From Plasmopara viticola (taxonomy: Eukaryota; Oomycota; Peronosporomycetes; Peronosporales; Peronosporaceae), in NCBI GenBank assembly GCA_001695595.3, contig MBPM02000002.1, positions 2,455,608 through 2,519,607 on the forward strand: a stretch of DNA of 64,000 bases. Direction: 5' to 3'. The number at the start of each line of letters is the position of its first letter. Position 1 is the stretch's first letter. The translations under genes were made by a program, and so were the position numbers. This document shows positions 34,766 to 46,564 of this stretch, piece after piece. A model generated the notes under the pieces. It was not told the origin of the DNA, made no database searches, and was given only the letters and a program-made list of their open reading frames with translations.

Positions 34766-35694
34766 TCACCAGTCTATAAATCGATAATAGTTGATGCGGC
34801 TTTTGATTGAGGTCATGTCTTTAAACTTGTCTGAACTTGGTACATAATGAAACGTCGGATGTAGTCGTGAAAAGTTCGCAGACAACTTCAGTTTCGCAAC
34901 ATTGTCAACGATCTTCTTAATAATGCAAAATAAGCCGACACGTTTTGCAGCCAAATTACTATTCTTGTTCTCCGCACCTTCTGTGGCGATTTTCAATTTG
35001 TCATCCAAGAGAACTAAATCCTTTTATGTAAAGTCAACCTCACGTTGCTTCTTGCTGCAATGCTGCTTCTGTATTTCTTGAGCGATGAGCAAGTCTTTCG
35101 TGATAGTTTAAACAATCTTTTGCGTTCATCCACAAACCTTTTCGCAAACTAAACCAACAGAACTTCTCGTATTGAGCTTGAGTGCTCGCTTTGCGTCATC
35201 GACCTTTTTTATCCCCCTGGGTATATTGCAAATGGAGATTACTTTTTTAAGTAACTGACAAATGTTGCATGTACATACTCAAGGATAGTTACATATTCTG
35301 CCCAGTCATTGTCATGATACGAAGCCATACAGCGCAATGCATCTTCTAGAACTAGATTTTGGCGTTCTGTTTCTCCGTCGCTTTGAGCTCGATGAGCCGT
35401 TGTCATGCTCAACTTGACTCCCATCTCCATATTCGACCATTTGGTCAAATACGGATCAATTCTGCATGTTGATAAATGTTGCGTCACCCCAACGTTCCAC
35501 CAAAATTTGCACTTTACTCGTAATTTAATGTTGCGCTTCATCATGTTATAGGTGTGCAGAACATTGTAGCGGATGCAATATCCTGGCCGGTGGATAATGT
35601 TGCGGGTGCAAAGAATCTGTTGCCATAAGGCATGAATGTGACAGTATGTGTTTCGACATTGGTGATACATTAAGACGTCACTTTTGCACAGCAT
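34766..35694 (-). pseudogene. Gypsy D integrase C-terminal half (minus strand)
   Basis: A 151-codon frame (35239-35694) carries MGVKLSMTTAHRAQSDGETE followed by RQNLVLEDALRCM and NDWAEYV, the part of the integrase core around the catalytic glutamate. A second frame (34766-35008) with NLAAKRVG and VAKLKLSANFSRLHPTFH is the C-terminal GPF/Y-type module. Stops separate them. The sequence differs from Gypsy A-C, so this is another family. The matching N-terminal half is on the opposite strand immediately to the right. Confidence 0.8.
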
Positions 35695-35859
35695 CAGGGT
35701 TGCGTGACGTGCATGAAGTCGTGGCTTGAGTTATTCGTAATGAAGTGGCTTTTTGGGAGCAGAGCTACCCTATCGGGATGCATCATTTTTACTGGAAGTC
35801 CATTACAAATCAAGTTCATGGTATGGAATATGTACACGTCAGCACGCACGTATACGAAG

Positions 35860-36483
35860 ACGAAAGAAGAGTTTAAGGAAGGGTACGCGATATATTCATT
35901 TTCTAGTGACTCTCAGAATGACAATGGAGTTAAAGGAAATTCTAAATTTAAGAAGATGAAAGAGCTGTTATTTCTTCAAACAGATATCAATGTCAAGCGG
36001 TTGTGCTTACCGAAAAACGGAAAGTTGCGCACGAGTATTATCAAAAAGCAACATGATGGACCAGTGGCTGCTCATCCTGGGAATCAGTGCACACAGTTCG
36101 AGGTTGCGCAATGGCATTATTGGTCAGCAATGAAAAAAGACATGTGGGAGTTCGTTCCTTCATGTAAAACATGTATGCGATGGAAATCAAACAGCCTCAA
36201 GAAGATCAGATTATGGATGCCGATCCCAATTCCAAACGAATACTGGCAAGTTGTTCCAGTAGACTTTATTATGCATTTGCCAGTTTCAGATGAATACGAC
36301 GCTATCTCGACGGATGTAAACAAGTTTTCGAAACGTGCAAAATACATTCCAAGTCACACCAAGGCTGATGCTAAAAAAATACGACATATAATTTTTATGG
36401 AGTCGCACGACATCACGGATTGCCCCAAGTCATCATCAGTGTCAGTTATTCAAAATATACGGCTAATTCTGGAAATCGCTTAG
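35860..36483 (+). pseudogene. Gypsy D integrase N-terminal half (plus strand)
   Basis: A long open frame (from 35704) includes LRTSIIKKQHDGPVAAHPGN, HYWSAMKKDMWEFVPSCKTC and MRWKS, the HHCC zinc-binding domain. The core start VPVDFIMHLPVSDEYDAI with the first catalytic Asp follows. The frame ends soon after TDCPKSSSVSV, where the second catalytic Asp would follow. The rest of the core is found on the minus strand at 34766-35460, so one element is split by an inversion or by two overlapping insertions. Confidence 0.82.
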
Positions 36484-39400
36484 AAATCATTCCGTCTTCT
36501 CCGAGGACTCGTACTGAGCTATATGATGGAGCGCGCGTATCAAACGTTGCATAAAACCGTAGTGATGCGTCCATTGTACATTATGGCTCTCAGGTGCAAC
36601 ATAATTCAACAAGGCAAACAAGAATCGCGCGTTGTGGTTTGCCTAGCCATTGTCTTTAAAACAGAACACTAAGAAGCTCTCAAATAAGCTCATTGCAGGC
36701 CTTTAATCTTGTAGTATTCTCCTTGCGTTGTTTCCTACGGTAGTAATTGTGCTATCGAACGTGTGCTCATGCAGTTTAATCATTAGCTTTATTCGACCGA
36801 CCTTAGTTTTCAGTATTGACAACTGAAATCTGCCAGACGTGAAACCGCAATGCTGTTGATCGCCATAAATTGCTTGTTTACGAACTCTGTTCTGCGTCTT
36901 TGCACCAGCAAAGCTTACAATACCTCGTCAGAATCCTAAAGAAGTAGAATTCCCAATAAAAGATTAAGCCATACAACGTTCGGAAGATTATATTTGCGCT
37001 CCTGAGTTCTGGAGCGGAAATAGCGGTTGCCACGTGATGATGATCTTTGGTTACTGCTTACAGTGTAGTATGAAAAGCGCCAAATGCACATACAAATCAG
37101 AAGCTACGACAGCTTTAAAGGCCCTGTTCCTTCACTTTTGCCACAGCTCTTACTGACCCAGACCACTTTTTCGGATAAAACAGTCTTGAGGCACATATGG
37201 CCCAATCTGAGACAACATAGGTGCTAGCAAGCGGCATAAACCCGCGCAATGACCAAATTCCCACAGCATCTACTGGTCTGATCCAGCGTAGCAACCATTT
37301 AAGCTTTTAAATATCTATACATGGACTTCTGGCGCCAAAGATCAGGTATATAAAGACTTTGCAGCGTAGTACTTGTACCCGAGTCGCCTCGAAAAGATTA
37401 ATGGCGATGGGGATATCAATCTTTTCGATCCATCGTTCGAGAGAACCAACGCAGAAGGGTGTGTTTTCAATGTCTAGAGATTAATACGGATAGACGCAAA
37501 TATTCTTTCACTCGCATATTCGTTTCAACATTTTATAAGCTTCGGCTGCTTGATGCGGTTCTTTCGGCGATGCTGAATGTAGGAGCAACGCGACAGCAGC
37601 CCCTCTAGACATTGCTTTATAGAAATGTATTCTTTCATTCGGGTGTGGTAATCTGGGCTCTCTGTCCTTGTCCGATCGGGAAAGCAGTCATGGAAGTATC
37701 CATAGAGTGATACTAGGTTTAAAGATCTGAAGGCGCCCGTCATTTAATCTTACACGAGCTAAATGCAAGTCCTTCCTTAGGGAAGAGGCCAGGCGATACA
37801 TAAAAAATAATTTTAAGGAGCTAGCTGGTCCAGAAATGACCTGTTTTGCTGTATTCGACCCCTCAGGTTTTTTTTTATGGCTTGCATTATGCAAAACAGG
37901 TTTATTCTGTGCCTTTTCCATGGCTAATATCCTTGTTTCACAATCGTTTCTTACCAAATAGAAGCCAAGTGTCTTGGCATCCGGGCCAACGCATATGGAT
38001 AGCTATAATCAATTTAAGAATGGCTGACTCATGATTGGCTATGAGTAGTCGATTTTTAAGCCAGCCAGAAATGAGCTACATCATCTCTCAATATGCATAT
38101 ATGTTCTACCCATTACCACGGCGCTGGTAATTAATAAATTTATCAGGAAATGTTTGTTTAAAATTATGTGCACAAAAAATACATGGGTGGCAAGAAATCC
38201 AACGCTGATGGATTAGATGCCTCGCCGTAGTCATACAGATGCCTAGAGGTGCAGAGGGATTAGAAAAGGGATGGATTCGGCGAAGGTGATGAAGGACTCA
38301 AACATTTAGGAGAAAGCGAAGGGAGAGGAGGGGGAGGAGACGGTACTTTGGTAGGGGCGGCCGAAATGGTAGAAATGACAGAAAGTAAGCGGCAGCGCTG
38401 ACACAAAAGGCTTTACGCTAGTTAAAACAGCTTCGCCAAAGAATATAATTGTGATAAAAAGGTCTCTGCGATTAAAAATCAATCACTTCGAATTTCTTTT
38501 AAACACTGAAAAAGCCACAACGTGTCCATAATCCTGACGAAACAAAGATTAATGGACTACTTTGAGCAATACAGCCTCAAAAACATGCTTTTAGTGGCCT
38601 AGATGAGCATTTGAAGCCGACGGATTGCATGTTCGGATGATCGCAACTTGACCTACTCCCCGTTCCAAAATCTATTTGAACACGTAGTCCAGACTCTTCT
38701 TGTAATAAATTATAAGCTAGGGCTACGACTCAAACTATGATAGAGAAGATATCGGCGCGGTAATAGAGTCAATTAAGCAGCATCGATAGTTGCATCCATA
38801 CAGAAGGAAGTACAAATTTGACATACGCTGGATAAATGAAGTAGGATAAAAAGAAGGCTGATGAAAAGACTCAGAATATTGGATAGCGACTGTAGCGTGT
38901 GGCCTGTCGTAGAAGAAGGAGCGGTAAAAAGGTCTTGATGGAGTATAATAAAGACGACAACGAGTGCAGCGACGGTGGCTATGATAATATTGTTAAGCTC
39001 GCAAGAAATGAGCTATTTACACATATGGTTTATATCGATATTGACTAATGCATTAGTTCAATATGTGTTGTAGATCTGGTAGCGGGTACAGTGCATTGCT
39101 GTCTAAAACATCAATAAAGAAGATAGCTGAACGACTTTCAAGAAACGATTGTTTGGACAAGTGGATGGATTTGCAAGATGATTAGGAGATGCTGATTTTC
39201 GCTGTACTAGAGAAAAGGACAGTGAGCGAAAGATAAATCAAATGAGAGGACGTTGACGTGGAATTAGACAAGCAGAATCGTGTTAAGAGCAATGGTCGTT
39301 TATTTGAATGCAGCAGCCTTAATCACTGTGACAAACTAATCATACAAAAATGTATGCTTATGGCGAAAAATTGGATACTTCAAGCTTCTTCAAAGGTCAA

Positions 39401-41886
39401 CAATTTTTTAGGCTATGTGACAGTTGCTTTATATATTTTCGATTCGCTGCTGGGGTATTTTTTGTTTTATTAAAGGTCAATCAGTGGAAAAGAAAAAATG
39501 GATATTGTATCCAGCAATCGTAGAAAAAGAGCTATGCTTGCAACCAGAGCAAGAATAATATACAGGACAAAAAGCTGTTAGACCGGCACTACCACAAAAA
39601 ACATCGCAGTCAATCATTTGTTATTTTCGAAAAAGCTGTGCGCGGCTACGAATGCTGTTGGTTCTGTTTCTTCCCGTGCATTTGAAAATGAAGGTGAAGT
39701 GATTCCGATATTCTAGGAGCAATTCATATCCCAATCAATTACCAATCGTGAGCCAACGGTATTGTCGCACTACAATGCTGGCTTCTGTTGGCTTGCAATA
39801 GTGCAGATAGATACAACATGGCTCGACAGTACCTGATGGGCAGGAAACACAAGTGAAGAACGTGAAAAAGTACGCAACCGAAAACAATATTTCAATATAG
39901 CTCAGTTTGCTGCCGTGTGCTAAACTGCTCTTGTGGGCGTCATCATGTGGCGCCGTCGGGACGTCTTCATATCGCGTTGTTTCGAGCTCGTATAATCTAT
40001 ACTTGATTCTACTACAACAATCCTCTTCGAGAGCGTAATTTAATCATCACACCTGGTGCAATTTCGCATTTGCTCGACAATTTCCAAGGTTGTGTTGATG
40101 CTACGCCTTCGTTGGTAGACCCGCATGCATGAACTCCGGCGAGACATACTTATTCTTACAGCTCCACGACGACCATAATCTTTCACATGCTTGCGATGCA
40201 CGTCTGTGTGTTTAGCGCTCAAAAACAAAGCCTCTTTTTTTTATTCAACGATGTGGCTTGAAAATGCACATACATCTGCATGAGCAGAGCCGGCGCAAGT
40301 CATGCCGCTTTGACAACGTTTTGTTTACCTTTTAGCTCGCGTGCCGTCTGAGATGCCACGAGAAACTCGGTCCCCATTGTAGACAGAATATTTATAATCT
40401 CTTGGCTGCTCACCTATTTAGGGATTTCATCCAGCAGCACGAAAGCACTTGGGAGTTACTTCTGTCTCGCTTGACAGACTCGATGTCGGCATCGTTGTAA
40501 GACTCGACGTCACTACCACATTGCTAGCACGCACTTTAAAGCCGCATCACTTTGACACCGCTAAAATAGCGTAATCACCTACGTGTGTTGGACATATCCT
40601 TAGCGTCTCTTTGTAGAGCAGTATTGCAGCTGAATGCGTACATTGTGCAACCCATACCAGACAATCAACAATTTATTTGTACAATTAAACATTTTGCGCA
40701 CTAAATTAAGCGTCTTAACACACTGCCTGACGTGGATATGTCGTAGCAGTCGTCATCGATAGAACCGTGCTGAGTTTGCTAATGTCATATCATGCTCATG
40801 CAACTGTTTGGTGATGGCCTCTTTTTCATCTATGCAAACGTGTGCGCGTCGAGTACCGTCAGTCTTGTACTTAAACCTTCAACATCAGTCTAAATTTTTA
40901 ATTGGAAGCGAAAAGAGCGAAACTAATAAATGCTCGACTACTGCATCTCTTGCTGCTGTGACTAGAGGATTGTCGATGCAGACGCCAACTACTGTAAATT
41001 TTTTAATCGCGCTTAAAATAGAGGCACAAGTAGCGGATACACTTCTTATAGTCTAAGTCTGTAAGTCGTGTGTGTAATAATTGAATACACGACCGCTCTT
41101 AATAAGCTTGTGCGCAAATTTTTTCGCATTAGTTACACCAACTGACCATCGCTTATCAGTATACCACTCGTCCTCTTTGGCCTAGACGTAGGCGTATGGG
41201 ATGTCATCAGGCTTTGAGGTACCCCCCCCGTCGCTGCAAATCCTTAAAATAATTCTACTATAGAGATTGCTATCGCAGTGGCAAACGTTAGCGCATAATT
41301 TATGCCGAAAAACACTCCGATCTCGAACGCAATTAGCTGCCCTTTCAGACATTCCACTACTCCATACAATACTTAAAAGTTTAGACATACACTTACTATG
41401 CCACATGGTGGCCTCGGCCGGTTGCTTGTTTACATGCCAGACGCCGTTGTCATCTTAAGCCAGATTTTTTCAAGCAATGCCGTGCTAGATTTTTGACCCT
41501 CAGTTTGCGCAAAGCTCCAACTACGTCTTCGAGCTACATCATGTAATTGCTTAACGATCTCTATTTAACGATTTTTATCACAAATGTGTGCTGACTATTG
41601 TCCTACACCGCGCGCATTGATGCCTTGCGCTTGGCACGCGACGCTCGGGTCCATGTCTTTTTGTCAATCTTACATACATTTCTTGCCGTTTTAATGCTTT
41701 ATTATCTCGCTATGCTCGTTAAAAGATGGCTCAATGCTCTTGACATGCATAGCCACGCTCATAGTCTTGGCCTTCTGTAAAACACGCGATAATCCTCGGT
41801 CTCGTCGCTTCAACCCACGCTCGTGTTGATCTTCACCCGATTCAGAATAGAGGACTTTTGGGTCATGGTATCTCATGCACATCGAG
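36484..41886. other. Long region without recognised genes
   Basis: Open frames up to 89 codons, none with motifs. A purine-rich stretch lies at 38270-38400 (+), with runs of GGAGA-type repeats. The remainder is AT-rich, with possible very old retroelement sequence that I cannot name. Confidence 0.35.
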
Positions 41887-42523
41887 CTAGACACCACGAT
41901 GTTGCATAAGTAGGAGCTTGACCTTGATCAGTGACGCGTTCTTCACGCTTGTGCTTGAGAAATTACAATTTTGTAGCACAACAGCATCGACCCACATTGA
42001 CTGCGAAAGCTTGCCTGCTGTATCATGGGACGCCGTGTCTAGCATTGCGCTTAGTGACCTACCGTGAAACACCGTTGGTCTTGCAAAATAGGTTGACTCA
42101 AAGGTAATTACCCCTACAGTTAGTGCAAAACACGTGGACGCGGCAGCCGAAATGCGTTTCAAAGGAAACCTAGAAATGCTTATTTTTTGCCGCTTGATCC
42201 TTTATACAAGCAGAATAGACACGGCAACATTTTCCCCTGTGAGCAAAAGCAGTTGCGAGATACAAGTTTACTAGCCTGTCTTCTTTCTTAATCGGTTCTT
42301 TAAGGTCTGAGCCAATGATACTGCCAATTCGATTGATCAGAGAGTGCACGCTCATGACTTTCTTCGACTGCGGGTTCTCGAGTTTGCTCCCGACGACGCT
42401 CTCAAAAACGTCTAACTCGACCGAATGTACAAGATCTTCAGTTTTAAAGATGAAGTCAAGTCTGACACCATACTTCGCCATGAGTACCATGTGAACTTCA
42501 TTTGACCATCGTGAACCATGCAC
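41887..42523 (-). other. Coding-like remnants of unknown origin
   Basis: Two consecutive minus-strand frames, 42170-42523 (117 codons, with FKTEDLVHSVELDVFESVVG) and 41887-42162 (91 codons). They lie 3' of the retropepsin remnant on the same strand, so they could be parts of one decayed retroelement. No domain could be named. Confidence 0.3.
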
Positions 42524-43031
42524 TTAAGAACTAGCGCGTCAACGCCTACGTATGCGTTTTTAGGTACAGAAAATGCTCGGTCCACGTTCTTTTGGCGTCT
42601 TTCTTTGACATGACCACATTTAATGACTGCAACTCACTGATCTTCGTCTTAGACGTCTGGTTCATATGCTTTATCACTTGAAAAAATATTATGACCCTGC
42701 ACCACCAAGACCAAACCTGCTTGTTATAGTACAGCTCAGCCGTGCCACTCGGGAGTGATCAAGCATATCGCTCTTCACTTCTTCCGACTTACCCAACCCA
42801 CATGCTTCCTGGGCTCACGAAAGTTGATGCATTAATGTTTACCCCCGAATAAAAGCGGAGCATAGGTTCGCTTCGATCCGTCATATTTGCAATTTACTGG
42901 TGGTTAGCTGGTACACGCATCGCATGCTGAGCGTCCAGCTCTAATTGCCGTGCGTATTCCTGTGTCACCACATACTGCAGAAAGCAGAACAGAGACGGCT
43001 GCGTTTTTTTACCGTGCGGATGCGCGCCATT

Positions 43032-43322
43032 TTAGTTGTCCAGCTTGTCTGCCCTGCGCGCGGTTGGAATGTATCGCGATGGCTGTTTGAAAAGACCAAG
43101 GTTGTTTAATAAAAGGTGGTATCTTTCACGCATGAGTTGGCCTCGTGATCTAGCGGTATGATTCTCGCTTTCGATGCGAGAGGTCCCGGGACGGATTAAG
43201 TTCACAAACGCACCACAGTCCAACAGAATCGTCACTAACTTTCCTCTAATTTTTCCACTCTTACAAATCAACGTGATTTCATTCTGGTAGGCCACTTTTA
43301 CATGGATGCACGACCACTTCAA
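43032..43322 (-). pseudogene. Retropepsin remnant interrupted by a tRNA fragment
   Basis: From 43322 downward the minus strand reads NEITLICKSGKIRGKLVTIL, then LDCGAFVNLIRPG. The LDxGAxxNLI pattern is a retroviral-type aspartic protease active site (the D-[ST]-G triad is DCG here). Immediately after RPG the coding similarity stops and the sequence becomes the antisense of a tRNA 5' part (43190 down to 43139). The frame stays open through it, but the residues are not protease. Confidence 0.75.
43139..43190 (+). tRNA. Truncated tRNA-Arg(UCG), 5' 52 nt only
   Basis: From GGCCTCG (acceptor 5' strand) it continues through a D arm (ATCTAGCGGTATGAT), a perfect 5-bp anticodon stem CTCGC/GCGAG around loop TTTCGAT (anticodon TCG), variable AGGTC and the 5' strand of the T stem CCGGG. 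At that base the match ends; the T loop, 3' T strand and acceptor 3' strand are absent. It therefore cannot be functional. It carries an A box but no B box. Confidence 0.85.
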
Positions 43323-43330
43323 ATGCCGAG

Positions 43331-44889
43331 CGCAGAGCAGAACATTGTGGACTTCGACTTTACAAGCATAAGCTTGTTTTCGTCCCGCATCACTTAAGAA
43401 GCCAAGACCTGTGTCAATTGTGCTTGAAAATAAAATAGGATTGCCAAGAAATAAAACGCTAACGCTAAATCTCTTTTTGTAAGCGATTGACTTGCCTCTT
43501 CCACCCTTTCGCGGTGCCGCGGAACTTTTGTGACCGGCTTCAAAGCTGACATGTAGGAACTAAAATGTTAAGTGGTGCGTAGTAGAAAGCAAAGTTGAAA
43601 ATCACGTACAATTTGAGGCAATTCGCTACCATGTGCTAATGTTAAGGCTTTTCTGTGGCGCCATCGCGGCTTCATTAGGTCGCATCGTCGTAGGTGGTAA
43701 GATTCGTTCGTGTAACCTATAGTGTCGTCTACTTTTAGCACGCACCTCTTCTTGTCTTGTTACCTGGAGACATCACATTATGTGTGGGGTCTTATTCAAT
43801 TGCAGCCAAGTTAACTATTTCGTACATACCTGTCTAGCTGTGATAGTGTATTTAGACTTAAACACAGTGCGGAAAACAAAATGAAGCATGAACGTTGCTC
43901 AAATTCCATGTGGGCACGATCCAGCTAAAAAAGAACATTGAGCAACCTGACGGCGAGAAAAGGTAATAAGCCAAGACCGTTAAGTCCAGACAGAAGTAGC
44001 CAAATCATTTGTACAACTTAGAGCTGCAGTATGGTGTAATCAGAGCCTAAGCATTTGTAGCGTGTCGTGCTCCCAGGTCTGAGGGTCAAATAGTGATGAT
44101 CTTCTGTCCGTCCATTGTGTAGGACTCTTTATTTAAATAAGCGAGGCTGTCAATTTAGGCAGCAACACAATTCGCGGCACCTAGCGTACAACTTTGTTAA
44201 AGATTACATGCCTGATGTGGTTGGATTGATTCATTTGACGGTGTCAAACGCTGTACGCGAAAATTGCCGGCCTATAATTCGGTTACGGCAATTTTTTGCT
44301 AGAACTCTATGCTCGGCTTATTGCTCTGACAGAGGCAAAACTTTGTTGACGCAATAAGTGCTGAAATCTATATTGCTTGGCTATATCTACCAATGCATTT
44401 CTTGCTGCTGGCTAACCTTTATAACTTTAACAGGTCTGAAATTATTGGCAAGTCCGTCTTTTGCGTCGGCAATTCAATTTGACGACGAGTAATTTGTCGT
44501 CAACGACGTTCGCAATCATCGACAACTTAAAGCAGATTGCTCAAAAGGGAGATTCAAGGAAAATTCAATACGTGCTTCTACTAATTGGTAAGATGATTGC
44601 CGCAAATTCTAAATACATCATGCCCATACATATACTAGCTTACCATATTCAGGATCTACCTCTTTTAATAGGAGCACTATTCTGACAACTCGCATACCTG
44701 TTTTGGCAGTCAGCGCTACATGCGGCACAATGGCCGGTGCGAATCTTGGACAGCTGGATGATAACCTTGGGGTTAGCGATATAGATAGAAGAGGCGGTGA
44801 CATAGACACCATCCATTTCTATGATGAAGGAATTTTGACCACATTTATTTTTCTATTCTATACCAATGCATGTATTTAGTTTGTCAACA
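43331..44889. other. Intergenic, nothing recognised
   Basis: Short open frames of 60-80 codons only. Confidence 0.35.
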
Positions 44890-45065
44890 TGACGGAACAG
44901 CATTGCCAGCGCTTTAAATATTGTACAATACCGACCCTGGGTTTGCTTGACCCGGATCCGAAGGTACCTACATAAATCTAAGACAGTAATAGGTCACAAA
45001 ACGCACACCTAATAAGTGTGACTGCTTTGCCAACCCGCACGTGTGAGAATTTCGGGTGGGCTATA
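44890..45065 (+). repeat. Degraded SINE, copy 4 (partial)
   Basis: ACCGACCCTGGGTTTGCTTG at about 44930 corresponds to the SINE head; AATAGGTCAC and the region to GGGTGGGC follow the body of copy 1 with many changes and an internal deletion. Directly before the head it shares GACGGAACAG, an ATTG and a CAG block with copy 3 (from 59000). Confidence 0.6.
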
Positions 45066-45578
45066 GGTATTATACCAGCATACTATGTAGATTCGGGCTT
45101 CGCATACCTTTTTTCTATATACATTATTAAAATTACCAGCTAATATATAACACAATATTAAGTTTAGCAAAAAACGGACTGGGGCAGCAACCAACAACGG
45201 CCACTGTTGCAGCTGTAACCTGGTGGTTTAGTTGCAGGTCCAGAGAATCTCCTAAGAGCACATTTACGCGTAATTTTATAAGTACCTATATATTATAAAT
45301 ATTATATCCAGCTTGCGTGTGCCCGGGATTCGGGATCTCAAATCCCAAAAAGTACATGGCTTTCAGCCGAATATTTGTGGGGTCAATCTATGAACATTTT
45401 CAAGGCTGCTGAAATTAGGCATAGAATACGTAGGCGTCAAAAAATTACGTGCTTAATGTGCAATAGATTCGTGGTCTAGTCAATACTTTATGGAAAGTAT
45501 TAGTGTCCTAATAGATTTTGTTAATTCGAACAGAATTATTCTGGGGGACACAAGACTCAAAGAGTGTTGATGTACAGT
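45066..45578. other. Sequence to the left of the Copia insertion
   Basis: Nothing recognised. Its last five bases ACAGT (45574-45578) are the target duplication of the Copia element. Confidence 0.5.
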
Positions 45579-45724
45579 TGTTAACATTACTCCGCTGAAT
45601 GCATGTTGAACAGGTGGATGGCTTCACAGTAATTACAAGTACGTCACAATTAGTAATTACATATGGTTGCCGTTCATTGGTCAGAGTAAATATATTCACT
45701 TCGGTTTTTGCTTTCTTCTCAACA
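45579..45724 (+). repeat. Copia left LTR (146 bp)
   Basis: Starts TGTTAACATT and ends TTCTCAACA. The length equals that of the right LTR. It contains AATATATTCACTTCGG, likely around the transcription start. Confidence 0.92.
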
Positions 45725-45772
45725 GGTTAACAGCCGCAAACAACAGCCTCGCATCACCACACCGTCACCGCC

Positions 45773-46564
45773 ATGACTACCAAGCGCACCGAAATCCTCC
45801 AAGGATATGGTAACTACTACCATTGGGAGTTCAACATGAGAATGGCCCTCGCAGGAAAAGGGCTACTGGGACACATTATGGGCGCGAAGGGCGAGAGCGA
45901 AATAACGGAGACGTGGCTCGTGAAGGACGCCAAGGCATTGGGTATAATTGTCCAGGGCGTCGAGATACAACACCAGACCAAGATACGGTCTGCTACTCGT
46001 GCCTTGGAGGCATGGGGAACGCTTCGCGATTTCTACCATCGTTCCACTCTACACAACCGTGTCACGATGACACGGCGCCTTCATAAGTTTAAGATGGAGA
46101 GTGGCACTCGCATGGTGGAACATCTGGACGCGTTCGATGAGCTGGTCGTGGGACTCCAGATGACGGGAGAGCCGGTGGATGAATCAAGACAGCTAGTGGT
46201 GCTTCTGAGCAGCTTGCCGGCGGAATATGAAATAATATCTTCTATCGTGGAGAACGCCAAGGACATCACTCTGAGCGAAGTCAAGGAGAAGGTGTTGAAG
46301 GAGTCAGATAGACTACAGAAGAAGGAAGCAAGTGAGAAAGCGTTTCGAGCCACAGACAGTGATGGACGGATCAAGGGCAGACAAGGAAGTGGCCGCAAGA
46401 TTTACGCGCCACGCAAGGGCGGCGGTTGTCGGGAAAAATGCTTCAATTGTGACCAGACTGGTCATATGAAACGGGACTGCCCAGCTGCTGAAAACCGTTC
46501 CAGAAACCGTTATAGCGGTAATGATGCAGTGTTTGCTGTGGGGGATGAGCAATCAGTAAGCTGA
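45773..46564 (+). CDS. Copia Gag (nucleocapsid) protein
   Basis: 263 residues starting 48 bases after the left LTR. The N-terminal half (YYHWEFNMRMALAGKGLLGH) and the middle with IVQGVEIQHQTKIRSATRA, FYHRSTLHNRVTMTRRLHKF and LDAFDELVVGLQ are the usual Copia Gag domain. A CCHC zinc knuckle CFNCDQTGHMKRDC follows near the end. The frame closes at TGA 46562-46564, directly before the protease block LIDSGATSHM in the same frame. Copia elements normally continue straight into protease, so this stop is either a point mutation of a Trp codon or a read-through site. Confidence 0.9.
   Translation: MTTKRTEILQGYGNYYHWEFNMRMALAGKGLLGHIMGAKGESEITETWLVKDAKALGIIVQGVEIQHQTKIRSATRALEAWGTLRDFYHRSTLHNRVTMTRRLHKFKMESGTRMVEHLDAFDELVVGLQMTGEPVDESRQLVVLLSSLPAEYEIISSIVENAKDITLSEVKEKVLKESDRLQKKEASEKAFRATDSDGRIKGRQGSGRKIYAPRKGGGCREKCFNCDQTGHMKRDCPAAENRSRNRYSGNDAVFAVGDEQSVS

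Noticed and set aside
38270..38400. Purine-rich stretch as a possible polypurine tract or satellite
   Set aside because: Irregular, no repeat unit, no adjoining LTR found.
46081..46398. Antisense 105-codon frame in the Copia gag
   Set aside because: Shadow of the Gag frame; no motif.
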